DNA of 64,000 nt from Cruoricaptor ignavus (GCF_900141665.1 NZ_FQYI01000010.1:1-64000); one strand, 5' to 3'. Numbered from the stretch's first letter, positions 22,583 to 35,035 are shown. Notes: generated by a model not told the origin, from the sequence alone. A program made the numbers and translations.

Positions 22583-24802
22583 TTAAAGTTTAAACTCAAG
22601 CTTAGCGTTAAAGAAACGACCCGTGAGCCGAACTGGCACGCCGTAGATTGAGCTACTCGTCACATCGCTCACCCATTGATTTGCCACGGTATTGTTGATG
22701 TTAAACGCGTTGAAAACCTGCACGCCAAGCGAAAGCTCTTTAAAATTTCCCCAGAAATTCCCAGAAGCTTTGAAATCTTTCTGGTCAATGAAAATTTTCG
22801 ACAAACCGATATCCACCCTTTTGTAAGCCGGCAGGGTTTTCTGGTAACCATACGGCGCGTAAGGATTCGGCTGATTCGTTACCGGATCAATGCTGATAGG
22901 CGCACCGGTCGGGAGTCCGCTGCCGTAGGTCAGTGTAAGGTTTACACGCATACTTGGGAATACCGGCATATAATCCTGATAGAACATCGAGAAGCGGAAA
23001 CGCTGGTCCGTAGGCCTTGGGATATTTCCCCTGTCGTCAATATTTTCGTAAGCCCTGGCATAACTTGCTGAAATCCAAGAATCTACACCAGGAACAAATT
23101 CACCGAAAAGCCGTGCATCAATTCCGTAGGCATAGCCTTTCGAATTATTTTCACCGAAATATCTGGTGCGAACATTGTCCACATAATACGGAATCAGCTT
23201 GTTCAGATTTTTGTAATAAGCCTCGGTCGTCAGCTTAAAAGGCCGCTGAAACATTGAGAATTCATAGTCATTACCCAGGATAATCTGCAGAGATTGCTGC
23301 GCCTTGATATTCGGATTGAAGCTGCCATCCAGCGCCTTGATTTCCTTGTAAAACGGCGCCTGATAATACAAACCGCCAGCAATCCGGAAGAGCATATCTG
23401 CATTCCAGTCCGGCTTTATCGCAAACTGAACCCTTGGGCTCACCAAGGTTTCGCCGTTGTAAGACCAATGCTGCGCACGAACGCCAGCATTGATGAACAC
23501 GCGGTTTCTATCCCACATCATTTTCTTGGAAAACTGCGCATAGCCGGAAATTCTGCTTGGTGAGATGTCGTTTTGCCCGCTGATTAAATAGCGCAGCTTC
23601 AGATCACCATCGTTTATGGGGAAAGGATTATCCATATCTCTTTGTGATGTATATCCCAGATAATCAATCAGTTGCCATTCATTTGTAAGGTCTTCGATTT
23701 TCTCCTTCTCGAATTTTACACCCACTTCAAAATCCGTGTTTACATTTGGTGAAAACCGTGTTCTTAGCTGGCTTCCGAAGGTGCGGATGAAGAGGTCGTT
23801 TCTTGCGTGGTCAATCTGTCCGCCGGCATCATACGAAGGCAAGGGTTCGCCGGAAACAGGGTCGAAAGTTTGCAGCATATAGCCGGAAGCTAGGCTGTAA
23901 TACTCTCTCTCGCGATTTTGATAGGCAAAATTATCAAGCGTTACGCGCCAATTTCTATTCGGCTTAAAGTTCACGCTCAGCGTTCCCATCATATTTTTGT
24001 AGCGGTCGTCCTCCCTACCGTTGTAGAAAACCGTCAAACGAATGGGCTGAAGTGCCGTTCCAAAATCGATGTCCTTTTGCTTCGGCACCATCTCATAATC
24101 ATTCTTCGAGTAAAAACCGAGGAAAGAAATATCCAGTTTTGGATGCGCCGCATAATTCAGGTAAGATTGCACATCGATGTAAGTAGGGTTGAAATCCGTA
24201 TCCTCATTCAGCGTGTTCAGCACAAGGTTTGTATTCCTGTATCTTCCTGAAACTAAGGCTGTTAGCTTTTTATCCTTCGTTGCAAAACCACCAGTCAATC
24301 TTCCGCCAATCAAACTTGCTTCGCCAGAAAGTTCCATTTTCTCTGGCTGGCGATAGTAAATGTTCAGCGCGGATGACATTTTGTCACCATACCTCGCCTC
24401 AAAACCTCCCGCCGAAAAATTCACCACCGAAACCATATCAGGATTAATGATGCTCATCCCTTCCTGCATCGAATTCCGAATCAAAAACGGCCGGTAGATT
24501 TCAATGTCATTGATGTAAATCAAATTCTCGTCGTAGTTTCCGCCACGCACCATATATTGCGAGGAAAGCTCCGTGTTGGAATTTACGGAAGGCAGCGTTT
24601 TCAGCACGCCCTCTATTCCGCCCGCAGCAGAAACCACTTGCTGTGCGGCCTTTGTGGAAATACTCTGGTTGGTAAGGTCGGTATTTTTCGGCCTGCCCTT
24701 TTTCTGGAAAACAATTTCCTCTATCTGATTTTCCTTCTGCACTTCCTGCGCCAAAGCGAAAAGCGGCGCCAAAGCTGAAACGAATAAAATGAGCTTTTTC
24801 AA
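22583..24802 (-). CDS. TonB-dependent outer-membrane receptor
   Basis: A signal peptide (residues 1-19, ending ALAQ) precedes a plug domain with the sequence VLKTLPSVNSNTELSSQYMVRGGNYDENLIYINDIEI, and a long beta barrel ending in the aromatic-rich FFNAKLEFKL with C-terminal leucine. It lacks the N-terminal carboxypeptidase-like domain of SusC proteins and no susD-like gene is near, so uptake of a metal chelate, vitamin or small ligand is more likely than glycan import. The substrate cannot be named. At 739 residues it is full length. kdsA lies 27 bp upstream on the same strand. Confidence 0.9.
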   Translation of the reverse strand: MKKLILFVSALAPLFALAQEVQKENQIEEIVFQKKGRPKNTDLTNQSISTKAAQQVVSAAGGIEGVLKTLPSVNSNTELSSQYMVRGGNYDENLIYINDIEIYRPFLIRNSMQEGMSIINPDMVSVVNFSAGGFEARYGDKMSSALNIYYRQPEKMELSGEASLIGGRLTGGFATKDKKLTALVSGRYRNTNLVLNTLNEDTDFNPTYIDVQSYLNYAAHPKLDISFLGFYSKNDYEMVPKQKDIDFGTALQPIRLTVFYNGREDDRYKNMMGTLSVNFKPNRNWRVTLDNFAYQNREREYYSLASGYMLQTFDPVSGEPLPSYDAGGQIDHARNDLFIRTFGSQLRTRFSPNVNTDFEVGVKFEKEKIEDLTNEWQLIDYLGYTSQRDMDNPFPINDGDLKLRYLISGQNDISPSRISGYAQFSKKMMWDRNRVFINAGVRAQHWSYNGETLVSPRVQFAIKPDWNADMLFRIAGGLYYQAPFYKEIKALDGSFNPNIKAQQSLQIILGNDYEFSMFQRPFKLTTEAYYKNLNKLIPYYVDNVRTRYFGENNSKGYAYGIDARLFGEFVPGVDSWISASYARAYENIDDRGNIPRPTDQRFRFSMFYQDYMPVFPSMRVNLTLTYGSGLPTGAPISIDPVTNQPNPYAPYGYQKTLPAYKRVDIGLSKIFIDQKDFKASGNFWGNFKELSLGVQVFNAFNINNTVANQWVSDVTSSSIYGVPVRLTGRFFNAKLEFKL

Positions 24803-24829
24803 TGCTTGAAATTTAAGTTTTGCAAATTA

Positions 24830-25645
24830 CTAATTTTCCAGAATTGCCTGCCTGATTCTTATTAATTTTTCAAGCAGATTTTCCAGCTGATGCAGCGGCA
24901 GCATATTGGCACCGTCCGATTTTGCGCAGCTTGGCTCAGGGTGCGTTTCCAGGAAAATGCCGTCCACACCTGCTGCTATGCCAGCCTTTGCGATGGTCTC
25001 TATCAGCTCCGGTTTTCCGCCCGTAATGCCGGTATTTTGGTTGGGCTGCTGCAGAGAATGCGTGGCATCCAGAATGACCGGCGCAAACTTCTGCATCGTG
25101 GGAATTCCGCGGAAATCCACGATTAAATCGGTGTAGCCGAAGGAATTGCCGCGCTCAATTATCGCCACTTTTTCATTGCCGGAATCCCGAACTTTCTGCA
25201 CAGCAAACTGCATACTTTCCGGCGAGAGAAACTGCCCTTTCTTTATGGTGACGGCCTTTCCCGTTTTTGCAGCGGCAACCAGCAGATCCGTTTGGCGCGC
25301 CAAAAATGCGGGAATCTGCAGCACATCTACAAACTGCGCCGCCAATTCTGCGTGATGATTTTCATGAATATCCGTAGTTACAGGAATCTGAAAAGTCTGC
25401 CCTATTTTTTGCAAAATCTTCAAAGCCTTCTCATCGCCAATGCCGGTGAAGGAATCCACCCTGGATCTGTTCGCTTTTTTGAAGCTGCCTTTGAAGATGT
25501 AAGGAATTTCATATTTCTCGGAAAGCCGCACGATTTCTTCCGCAATCTTCATCGATAAAGCTTCATCTTCAATTGCGCAAGGCCCAGCAATCAGAAAAAA
25601 ATTGCGGGAATTTTTATGGCGGATATTTTCTAAATGCTGAATCAT
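24830..25645 (-). CDS. kdsA: 3-deoxy-8-phosphooctulonate synthase
   Basis: The 271-residue protein matches KDO-8-phosphate synthase: FFLIAGPCAIEDE at the start, FKGSFKKANRSR for phosphoenolpyruvate and substrate binding, VTTDIHE, a histidine in LDATHSLQQPNQ, and TGGKPELIETIAKAG. It condenses arabinose-5-phosphate with phosphoenolpyruvate in the cytosol, feeding lipopolysaccharide core synthesis. kdsB, the next known step in this window, lies about 12 kb away at 36639-37382. It begins 9 bp after the DUF2723 gene, so the two may be co-transcribed. Confidence 0.96.
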   Translation of the reverse strand: MIQHLENIRHKNSRNFFLIAGPCAIEDEALSMKIAEEIVRLSEKYEIPYIFKGSFKKANRSRVDSFTGIGDEKALKILQKIGQTFQIPVTTDIHENHHAELAAQFVDVLQIPAFLARQTDLLVAAAKTGKAVTIKKGQFLSPESMQFAVQKVRDSGNEKVAIIERGNSFGYTDLIVDFRGIPTMQKFAPVILDATHSLQQPNQNTGITGGKPELIETIAKAGIAAGVDGIFLETHPEPSCAKSDGANMLPLHQLENLLEKLIRIRQAILEN

Positions 25646-25654
25646 AAATGAAAA

Positions 25655-28600
25655 TTATTGCGTGGCACGGATTACGCGGTTGGTGATTTGCTCCAGTTTT
25701 TCATTGGCATAAGTGGAATCGTAGTCGTTCATCACCTCGAAAATATATTGGTAAAACGGCGTAATTTTCTGTACTTTTTCGGATTCCCGATAGGCTTTGT
25801 CCCTGCCCATCATCTCCAGGTCTTTTATAAATGCATTAAACCTTTTGTCCACTGGCTCTATGGAGCTCACCAGATAGGCGTAAGCCTTGTCTCGCTGTCC
25901 GAGTTTTTCATAAGCGTCCGACACTGCGGAAACTACAAGCGAATATTCAAAAGGTTTCAGCCGCATCTGCCTGGCTGCAAATCTTTGATTTTGAGGATCA
26001 AGAGATGCGTAATAGTCGTATTCTTTGAAGATGCCCTTCTTCAAATCTTCGGCTAGTTTCAGGCCTTTCGCTTCCTGTCCGGAAATGATGTAGCCGTAAA
26101 CTATCTGACTCAGGGAGCGCGGGTCGTTAAATTTATCCGAAGGGATTTCCTTTGCCGCAAGGTCCAGGATCTGCGCCGCACGCTGTGTTTCTCCTTTCAG
26201 CGCCAAAGCCTCTGCAGCGCGTGCCGCGGAGGCGCGGTAGCTAATGATGTTAGAGGTGCTGGTTTCATCGAAATGCACGGACCTGTCTTTAAAATTCCCC
26301 CATCGGAAATTCTTCACCGTACGGTAAAGATCCTCTGCATCTACCCTGCCCAGATCGCCGTTTTTATTTTCCGCTGTTCTGATCGGTACTAGGCGGTAGC
26401 TAAAGCCGTCAAACTGCAGATAATCATTAAGGTAGAATGTATTATCCTCGCTGTAGATGCCGCCTGAGGAAAAACTGATCGGGCGCCTCCAGTCAAAATT
26501 GGCGAGGATATCCAAAAGCATCAAATCATTTTTAAACATCGTTTGCTTGCCATAGTCAATCACGATTTGGTCGAGCGCTTCTGGTAGATCTGCCGCGGTG
26601 ATGATGCCTGCCTTTACTGCATTTTGCTTATTTACCGGCAAAATAAATTTTGAAACGGGGAGGATGTTGAACCTGTCATATTTCTCTTCGCCGAAGAGCA
26701 TTTTCAGGAGTTGGTCTTTATCCTCTGATTTTGTTTTAAGGAACTGTACTGCCTCCTTCACGGTCATAGAATCCTGCGTTGCAAACTTCCGAAAGCTGGC
26801 AAATGCGGTCTGCGGCATACCCTGGGCATTCATATTTTCGAAGAGCCCCTGCCAGGATTCTTTGTCCATCACATAAATCTGGTCATTGCTGCCGTCTCGG
26901 TAGTCTTCGTGTACTAGGCTGCTCGGCACGGCATCGGCGTTGTAGGTTTTCCTCCTTACCTGGTCGATGTTCCACGGTGTGGAAAGCAGCGTGAAATTCA
27001 CGACCTTCACATCATCCCGAAATCTTTCCGTTTCCTGAATTGCCCAAACGGGATAAGTATCATTATCCCCGTAAACAAACAGGATGTCATTTTTTGGCAA
27101 TGATTTTAAAACAGAGTAAGCATAATCGTAGGCTGTGTATCTTTTGCTCCTGTCGTGCGGGTTGTAGTTCTGGAAGCCCATCATAAACGGAATACCCAGT
27201 AGTAGCGCGGAAACAGCGATGGTAGCAGCGTTTTTCTTCACTTTATTTTGGGTAAACCAAAGAATCGCAGCAGCCCCCAACCCAATCCAGATGGCAAAGG
27301 CGTAGAAAGAGCCCACCATTGCATAATCTCTCTCCCTTGGCTCAAAAGGTTTCACGCTGGTGTAAAAGATGATGCCCACACTCGTTAAAATGAAGAGTGA
27401 CAAAATGGCATACCACCTTAGGAAATCTCTATTAGCCTGAAAGAAAAAGCCAATCAAGCCCAGCAGCAAAGGCAGGAAGAAGAATTTCACGGTGGAGGCA
27501 TTCCGGAATTTCGCCGGCATATTATCCTGCTTTCCGTACAATGCATTATCGATGAATGGTATGCCGGAAATCCAGTTGCCCTTCGTGTTTTCCATATTGC
27601 CTTCCAGGTCGTTTTGCCTCCCTACGAAATTCCACATCAGGTAGCGCACGAAGTAGTAGGAATTCTGGAAGGAGAAGAAATAATCCAGGTTTTGCGCTAA
27701 GCTGGGGCGCTGTACATTTATCAGGTCGTAGGGCTTCACATTGAGATAATCTTCCACCTTTATAGTGCCGTCTTCATACTTCGCCCGCAGCTCATCGTAC
27801 ATCTGTTTTGCCTCCGGGCTGTCGGCATATTCCCCGTTGAAGTTGAACTCGAAATCCGGCGCTCCGTACATGGAAATGTAGTTCGCCATCACGGATTTAT
27901 CCTCGTTGTACATCCTCGGCAGGAAGCTGGTGTGGTTTTTATTGTAAACATAGTTAAATCGATCGCCCACTACTCTGTAGCTGCCAGTTTTTTCATCTTT
28001 TTCGTAAATGTCGCCGGTTTTCGTCTGCCTGTAGCTTCCATCCTCGTTGCGCTCGATGCCCTTGGCATCCAGGTAAGCGGTGTAATTTTGCCCGTAAATC
28101 GTTGGCCAGTCGCCGTATTGTTCACGGTTGTAATAATCCAGCATCCCGATGGCGGTATCAGGATTATTCAGGTTCATCGGTGGGTTGGCATTCGCACGAA
28201 TCGGGATTACCAGCCAACACGAAAAACCGATGAGCATAAAAACTACCGACAGAACCACGGTCTGGTAAAGCCCCCTGCCGGATTTCCGCGTCCATTTTAT
28301 CAGGAAAAAGCAAAGCAGCCCGAGAAGCAAGAATGCGAGCACCGTGCCGGAGTGGAACGGCAGCCCCAGCCCGTTCACCGCGAAGATTTCCAGCCTGCCG
28401 AAAAGCGTCATTATCACAGGGAAAATACCCTTGAAAACGATGGCGAGAATCGCAAGTGTGATGAGATTTGCAATAAGGAAACTCCTCCAGCTGAACTCGT
28501 ATCTTTTGGCATAATACAGCAGGCAGATTGCCGGGATGGAAAGCATACACATCATATGCACCCCCACGGAAAGCCCTGTGACAAAGAATATCAGGATCAG

Positions 28601-29137
28601 CCAGCGCTCGTTGCCAGGCCTATCGCTCTCGCTTTCCCATTTCGTGATGAGCCAAATCATCAGCGCTATGAAAAGCGACGCCATTGAATACACCTCGCCT
28701 TCCACTGCAGAATACCAGAAGGTATCGGAAAAAGTGAAGCACAGCGCGCCTATTACCCCGGCGAGCAGTATCCAGAAATCATTTTTGGTGCTGATTTCAT
28801 CAGCGTTTTTATTAAATAAAACTCTCGCCAGGTGAGTAACCGTCCAAAAGAGAAACAAAATGGTAAACGCGCTGAAAAGTGCCGACATCGCGTTGATGAC
28901 CACCGAGTAATCAGCACCGTTCCCAAATGCAAACATACCCGCCACAGCGCCTACCAGCTGAAACAGCGCAGCACCGGGAGCGTGCGTTACCTGCAGCTTC
29001 ACGGCAGAAGAAATGTACTCCCCGCAATCCCAGAAACTGAAATTTGGTTCAATTGTTGAGAGATAAGTTACGAATGCAATGGCAAATACTGCCCAGCCAA
29101 GTGCCGTATTCCAGCGTTTATAAGTCCAGTTCTTCAT
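25655..29137 (-). CDS. DUF2723 (TMEM260/GT117-like) membrane glycosyltransferase
   Basis: This 1160-residue protein has a polytopic N-terminal part of about a dozen segments with the DUF2723 signature FWDCGEYISSAVKLQVTHAPGA near residue 35, a soluble loop with Tyr-rich sequence (about 330-500), more membrane segments, and a long soluble C-terminal region with helical repeats. Human TMEM260 shares DUF2723 and is a protein O-mannosyltransferase (CAZy GT117). Bacterial members are common in Bacteroidota, so a role in periplasmic protein or lipid glycosylation is likely but inferred. The acceptor is unknown. kdsA follows 9 bp downstream. Confidence 0.82.
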   Translation of the reverse strand: MKNWTYKRWNTALGWAVFAIAFVTYLSTIEPNFSFWDCGEYISSAVKLQVTHAPGAALFQLVGAVAGMFAFGNGADYSVVINAMSALFSAFTILFLFWTVTHLARVLFNKNADEISTKNDFWILLAGVIGALCFTFSDTFWYSAVEGEVYSMASLFIALMIWLITKWESESDRPGNERWLILIFFVTGLSVGVHMMCMLSIPAICLLYYAKRYEFSWRSFLIANLITLAILAIVFKGIFPVIMTLFGRLEIFAVNGLGLPFHSGTVLAFLLLGLLCFFLIKWTRKSGRGLYQTVVLSVVFMLIGFSCWLVIPIRANANPPMNLNNPDTAIGMLDYYNREQYGDWPTIYGQNYTAYLDAKGIERNEDGSYRQTKTGDIYEKDEKTGSYRVVGDRFNYVYNKNHTSFLPRMYNEDKSVMANYISMYGAPDFEFNFNGEYADSPEAKQMYDELRAKYEDGTIKVEDYLNVKPYDLINVQRPSLAQNLDYFFSFQNSYYFVRYLMWNFVGRQNDLEGNMENTKGNWISGIPFIDNALYGKQDNMPAKFRNASTVKFFFLPLLLGLIGFFFQANRDFLRWYAILSLFILTSVGIIFYTSVKPFEPRERDYAMVGSFYAFAIWIGLGAAAILWFTQNKVKKNAATIAVSALLLGIPFMMGFQNYNPHDRSKRYTAYDYAYSVLKSLPKNDILFVYGDNDTYPVWAIQETERFRDDVKVVNFTLLSTPWNIDQVRRKTYNADAVPSSLVHEDYRDGSNDQIYVMDKESWQGLFENMNAQGMPQTAFASFRKFATQDSMTVKEAVQFLKTKSEDKDQLLKMLFGEEKYDRFNILPVSKFILPVNKQNAVKAGIITAADLPEALDQIVIDYGKQTMFKNDLMLLDILANFDWRRPISFSSGGIYSEDNTFYLNDYLQFDGFSYRLVPIRTAENKNGDLGRVDAEDLYRTVKNFRWGNFKDRSVHFDETSTSNIISYRASAARAAEALALKGETQRAAQILDLAAKEIPSDKFNDPRSLSQIVYGYIISGQEAKGLKLAEDLKKGIFKEYDYYASLDPQNQRFAARQMRLKPFEYSLVVSAVSDAYEKLGQRDKAYAYLVSSIEPVDKRFNAFIKDLEMMGRDKAYRESEKVQKITPFYQYIFEVMNDYDSTYANEKLEQITNRVIRATQ

Positions 29138-29233
29138 AAAAAAATAAGAATGTTGCGAAATTAATGTTTTTACCCGAACTCCCGGCAGATTATGCGGCGC
29201 ATAATTTTTAATTCAGCAATTGTTAATTTTTCT

Positions 29234-29241
29234 TAATTTTG
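29234..29241 (+). promoter_or_regulatory. -7 box of the cysteine synthase gene
   Basis: TAATTTTG matches TAnnTTTG and lies 33 bp before ATG 29275. Confidence 0.5.
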
Positions 29242-29274
29242 CACGCAGTTTCTGAGAGGAAAATAGTATTAGAA

Positions 29275-30312
29275 ATGACGAATGTTTATAACAACATACT
29301 GGAACTGATCGGTTCTACCCCACTGGTTAAGCTCAACCGCGTTACTGAAGCCATTCCTGCAACGGTATATGCCAAGCTGGAATCCTACAACCCGGGGCAC
29401 TCCACAAAAGACCGAATAGCCCTCCACATCATCGAAAGTGCGGAAGAAAAAGGCTTGCTGGAGCCTGGCGCCACCATCGTAGAAACCACTTCCGGGAATA
29501 CCGGCTTTTCCGTGGCAATGGTTTCCATTATTAAAGGTTATAAATGCATACTTGCGGTCTCCGATAAAACTAAGCCGGAGAAAATCGCCTATCTGAAGGC
29601 ACTCGGCGCCAAGGTTTTCGTATGCCCGGCAAGCGTTCCCGCGGATGACCCCCGCTCTTACTACGAAGTGGCGAAGCGCATCGCTGCGGAAACGCCCAAC
29701 TCTATTTACATTAATCAGTATTTCAACGAGCTGAATATCGATGCGCATTACCGAACTACCGGCCCGGAAATCTGGGAGCAGACTAAGGGTAAAATCACGC
29801 ACATCATAGCCTGCACAGGAACTGGCGGCACGCTTTCCGGCTCGGCAAAATATCTGAAAGAAAAAAATCCTGATATAAAAGTCATCGGTGTGGATGCTGA
29901 TGGCTCCATCCTGAAAACCTATCACGAAACCGGTAAAATCGACAAAAGCGTAATACATCCATATCAAATCGAAGGCTTAGGTAAAAACCTCATTCCCAGT
30001 GCTCTTCTTTTTGATTTAGTGGATGAATTTGTAAGAGTTAACGACGAAATGTCTGCCTACCGCACCCGCGAAATCGCAATGAAAGAAGCGATAATGGGCG
30101 GCTACACCACAGGTGCCGCTGTTCAGGGGCTCCTGCAATATGCCAATTCGCACCCGTTTACGGAGTCCGATGTAGTGGTGGTTATTTTCCCTGATCATGG
30201 CTCGCGGTACATTACCAAAGTTTACAATGACCAGTGGATGGCGGAGCAGGGCTTTACCAACAACTGCATCCACAGCTATGACGAGCTTCACGCTACGGAA
30301 TTTGTGAAGTAA
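29275..30312 (+). CDS. PLP-dependent cysteine synthase family protein
   Basis: This fold-type II PLP enzyme of 345 residues has the motif LIGSTPLVKLN, the PLP lysine in GHSTKDRIA (Lys45), the TSGNTG loop and the phosphate-binding GTGGTLSG. These fit O-acetylserine sulfhydrylase or cystathionine beta-synthase catalytic domains; it has no heme domain or CBS regulatory pair. It likely makes L-cysteine from activated serine and sulfide. I chose ATG 29275 (MTNVYNNILELIG) over an upstream TTG because the longer start overlaps the promoter box. It is monocistronic. Confidence 0.9.
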   Translation: MTNVYNNILELIGSTPLVKLNRVTEAIPATVYAKLESYNPGHSTKDRIALHIIESAEEKGLLEPGATIVETTSGNTGFSVAMVSIIKGYKCILAVSDKTKPEKIAYLKALGAKVFVCPASVPADDPRSYYEVAKRIAAETPNSIYINQYFNELNIDAHYRTTGPEIWEQTKGKITHIIACTGTGGTLSGSAKYLKEKNPDIKVIGVDADGSILKTYHETGKIDKSVIHPYQIEGLGKNLIPSALLFDLVDEFVRVNDEMSAYRTREIAMKEAIMGGYTTGAAVQGLLQYANSHPFTESDVVVVIFPDHGSRYITKVYNDQWMAEQGFTNNCIHSYDELHATEFVK

Positions 30313-30486
30313 ATTCTTCTCCGCTTTTTACGCAAACGCACAAATTTTAAGTCGAAAACCATTCGAAATAAGGATTCTTTGCATATTTTTTTCATAATAA
30401 CTCAGCGCTTATGCGTGGATCATCACATCCTTTCCCCAAAATATCACATTCTGATTTTTCTCACCCAGCCTTTGTTTTAGATTTTT

Positions 30487-30494
30487 TAAATTTG
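30487..30494 (+). promoter_or_regulatory. -7 box of the alpha-oxoamine synthase gene
   Basis: TAAATTTG fits TAnnTTTG, 22 bp before ATG 30517. The 204-bp spacer before this gene shows nothing else convincing. Confidence 0.5.
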
Positions 30495-30516
30495 CAGATT
30501 ATATCTGTTTTATCTG

Positions 30517-31788
30517 ATGGACATTTTTGAACGCATAAAAGAAAATCCCGGCCCGCTCGGTCAGTTTGCGGACTACGGCGAAGGCTACTTTATATTTCCA
30601 AGACTCGAAGGCCCTATCGGCCCAAGGATGAAATTTCAGGGCAAGGAAGTCGTATTCTGGTCTGCTAATGACTATCTCGGTATGTGTAACAACCCAGAAG
30701 TTCTGGAAGCCGATGCCAAGGCTGCAGCGGAATACGGAATGTTCTACCCTATGGGCGCACGCGCGATGTCCGGCGAGACGGATGAGCATTTGGCATTGGA
30801 AAAAGAGCTGGCAGATTTCGTAAAGAAAGAATCTGCCTATGTGCTGAATTTCGGTTATCAGGGGATGGTTTCCGCGATTGATGCTTTGGTTTCTCGCCAC
30901 GATGTAATTGTGTACGACGCGGATTCTCACGCCTGCATCGTTGATGGCGTAAGGCTGCACATGGGAAAAAGCTTCACCTTCCGCCACAATGATATGGAAT
31001 CGCTGGAGAAAAATCTTGAGCGCGCAACGAAGGTAGCGGAGGCCAACGGCGGCGGAATCCTCGTAATCACAGAAGGTGTGTTCGGTATGCGCGGAATGCA
31101 GGGCAAAATCAAAGAAATTTGCGAGCTGAAAAAGAAATTTAACTTCCGGCTCCTGGTTGATGATGCCCACGGTTTCGGCACTTTGGGAAAAACAGGCGCA
31201 GGTGTCGGTGAAGAGCAGAACTGCCAAGAGCAAATCGATATTTATTTTTCTACTTTTGCAAAATCTATGGCAGGGTTTGGAGCATTCCTTGCCGGGGATG
31301 CGGAAATTATCCGCTACCTTAAGTTTAATCTGAGGTCGCAGATTTTTGCTAAATCTCTAACGATGCCGATGGTAATAGGGGCAAGAAAGCGTCTTGAGAT
31401 CCTAAAATCGCAGCCTGAAATCAAGGCTAAGCTGTGGGAAAATGTTCATAAACTTCAAAATGGGCTGAAAGAACGAGGATTTAACATCGGGCTAACCAAC
31501 ACCTGCGTAACACCTGTAATGATTGAAGGAACGCCGGTAGAGGCTACCTTACTCGTCAAAGACCTTCGCGAAAATTTCGGAATTTTCACTTCTGTAGTTG
31601 TTTATCCGGTGATTCCGAAAGGGATGATATTGCTGAGGCTGATCCCTACTGCTGCGCATACCGATGAAGAAATCAATGAAACTCTTGCGGCGTTTGAGGC
31701 ACTTCACGATAAACTTGTAAGCGGATATTACAAAGATGCCGCAGAGAAATTGCTCAAAGAAGAGAATCTTAGCTTTAAACCTATATAA
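30517..31788 (+). CDS. Alpha-oxoamine synthase, probably serine palmitoyltransferase
   Basis: This fold-type I PLP enzyme of 423 residues contains NDYLGMCNNPEV, HNDMESLE, the aspartate in LLVDDAHGFGTLG and the PLP lysine in FSTFAKSMAGFGAF. These mark the alpha-oxoamine synthase family (KBL, BioF, ALAS, SPT). Flavobacteria of this group make sphingolipids, and this form, longer than KBL or BioF, resembles the soluble bacterial serine palmitoyltransferase that condenses serine with palmitoyl-CoA. KBL-type activity cannot be excluded from sequence. Cytosolic. A terminator follows. Confidence 0.88.
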   Translation: MDIFERIKENPGPLGQFADYGEGYFIFPRLEGPIGPRMKFQGKEVVFWSANDYLGMCNNPEVLEADAKAAAEYGMFYPMGARAMSGETDEHLALEKELADFVKKESAYVLNFGYQGMVSAIDALVSRHDVIVYDADSHACIVDGVRLHMGKSFTFRHNDMESLEKNLERATKVAEANGGGILVITEGVFGMRGMQGKIKEICELKKKFNFRLLVDDAHGFGTLGKTGAGVGEEQNCQEQIDIYFSTFAKSMAGFGAFLAGDAEIIRYLKFNLRSQIFAKSLTMPMVIGARKRLEILKSQPEIKAKLWENVHKLQNGLKERGFNIGLTNTCVTPVMIEGTPVEATLLVKDLRENFGIFTSVVVYPVIPKGMILLRLIPTAAHTDEEINETLAAFEALHDKLVSGYYKDAAEKLLKEENLSFKPI

Positions 31789-31797
31789 TTCGATAAT

Positions 31798-31822
31798 AAG
31801 CACTCTTAGTGGGTGCTTTTTT
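31798..31822 (+). terminator. Terminator after the alpha-oxoamine synthase gene
   Basis: AAGCAC (31798-31803) pairs with GTGCTT (31813-31818), followed by T residues. Confidence 0.75.
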
Positions 31823-31833
31823 AATTTTTTGAA

Positions 31834-32133
31834 ATGACGGATCTTGAAAAGCGTGTGGCGGCTTTTGAAACCAGCTTTAACCATATTGATAATACATTAA
31901 AGAAATTTGAGAAGGCCCTCAGTAATCTGAAGAATGCGCAGGCCGACTTGCAAAAGCTCGAAGAATATTATTATAATGGCTGGGCAGAGGACCTGGAGGC
32001 CGACAGACGCGGAGAAATATCGAATGGTATCAAGCGTGGGATTCTTTCTGAGGATGCAATTTACAATCTGCTTGGGGAAAGCCGTTCTATTGGTGTCGAA
32101 ATGATTAAAGTAGCAATAAAAATGGTTGAGTAA
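31834..32133 (+). CDS. DUF4298 domain-containing protein
   Basis: A 99-residue cytosolic protein that is helical throughout: a long N-terminal coiled coil (residues 5-45, heptad-like) and the conserved YYYNGWAEDLEADRRGEI followed by GILSEDAIYNLL. This matches DUF4298, a small family of unknown function. It stands alone between two terminators. Confidence 0.75.
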   Translation: MTDLEKRVAAFETSFNHIDNTLKKFEKALSNLKNAQADLQKLEEYYYNGWAEDLEADRRGEISNGIKRGILSEDAIYNLLGESRSIGVEMIKVAIKMVE

Positions 32134-32151
32134 TGTACTAAATTAAATGAT

Positions 32152-32186
32152 AAAAAAATCCGGCAATTTTGTTTGCCGGATTTTTT
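32152..32186. terminator. Bidirectional terminator between DUF4298 gene and atpC
   Basis: AATCCGGCAA (32157-32166) pairs with TTGCCGGATT (32173-32182), with an A run on the left and a T run on the right, so it serves both convergent genes. Confidence 0.9.
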
Positions 32187-32200
32187 ATTTTAAAATTTGA

Positions 32201-32482
32201 TCAGTCTGCTAAAATAATACCTTTATTGTCTTTAAATTCCACCACACCGCCTTTGATGTCATAACCGAAATATTGTCCTGCGGAGCCATTTCTTTGCTCG
32301 AAATTTTTGCTGTAATCACCCACTGAACTATTATAAAGCTTAATTTCTCCTTCACTCAATGCGGAGACAATTGAGGCGTGATTATTCAGAATGTGAAACT
32401 CGCCATTGGAGCCGGGTACCTGCACTGATTTTACCTCGCCATCGAATATAACAGCTTCCGGTGTAAGTATTTTAATGTTCAT
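32201..32482 (-). CDS. atpC: F0F1 ATP synthase subunit epsilon
   Basis: The 93-residue protein is the short form of epsilon found in many Bacteroidota: the N-terminal beta-sandwich only (ILTPEAVIFDGEVKSVQVPGSNGEFHIL), without the C-terminal helical hairpin used for inhibition elsewhere. It links the rotating shaft to the c-ring. It follows atpD by 21 bp. The rest of the ATP synthase genes are not in this window, in line with the split atp arrangement of the phylum. Confidence 0.95.
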   Translation of the reverse strand: MNIKILTPEAVIFDGEVKSVQVPGSNGEFHILNNHASIVSALSEGEIKLYNSSVGDYSKNFEQRNGSAGQYFGYDIKGGVVEFKDNKGIILAD

Positions 32483-32503
32483 CTTCTATTCTTTAAGCTC
32501 ACT

Positions 32504-35025
<2,522 letters not shown>

Positions 35026-35035
<10 letters not shown>

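Noticed and set aside
30313-30516. Riboswitch in the 204-bp spacer
   Set aside because: No long paired structure or known aptamer core is visible.
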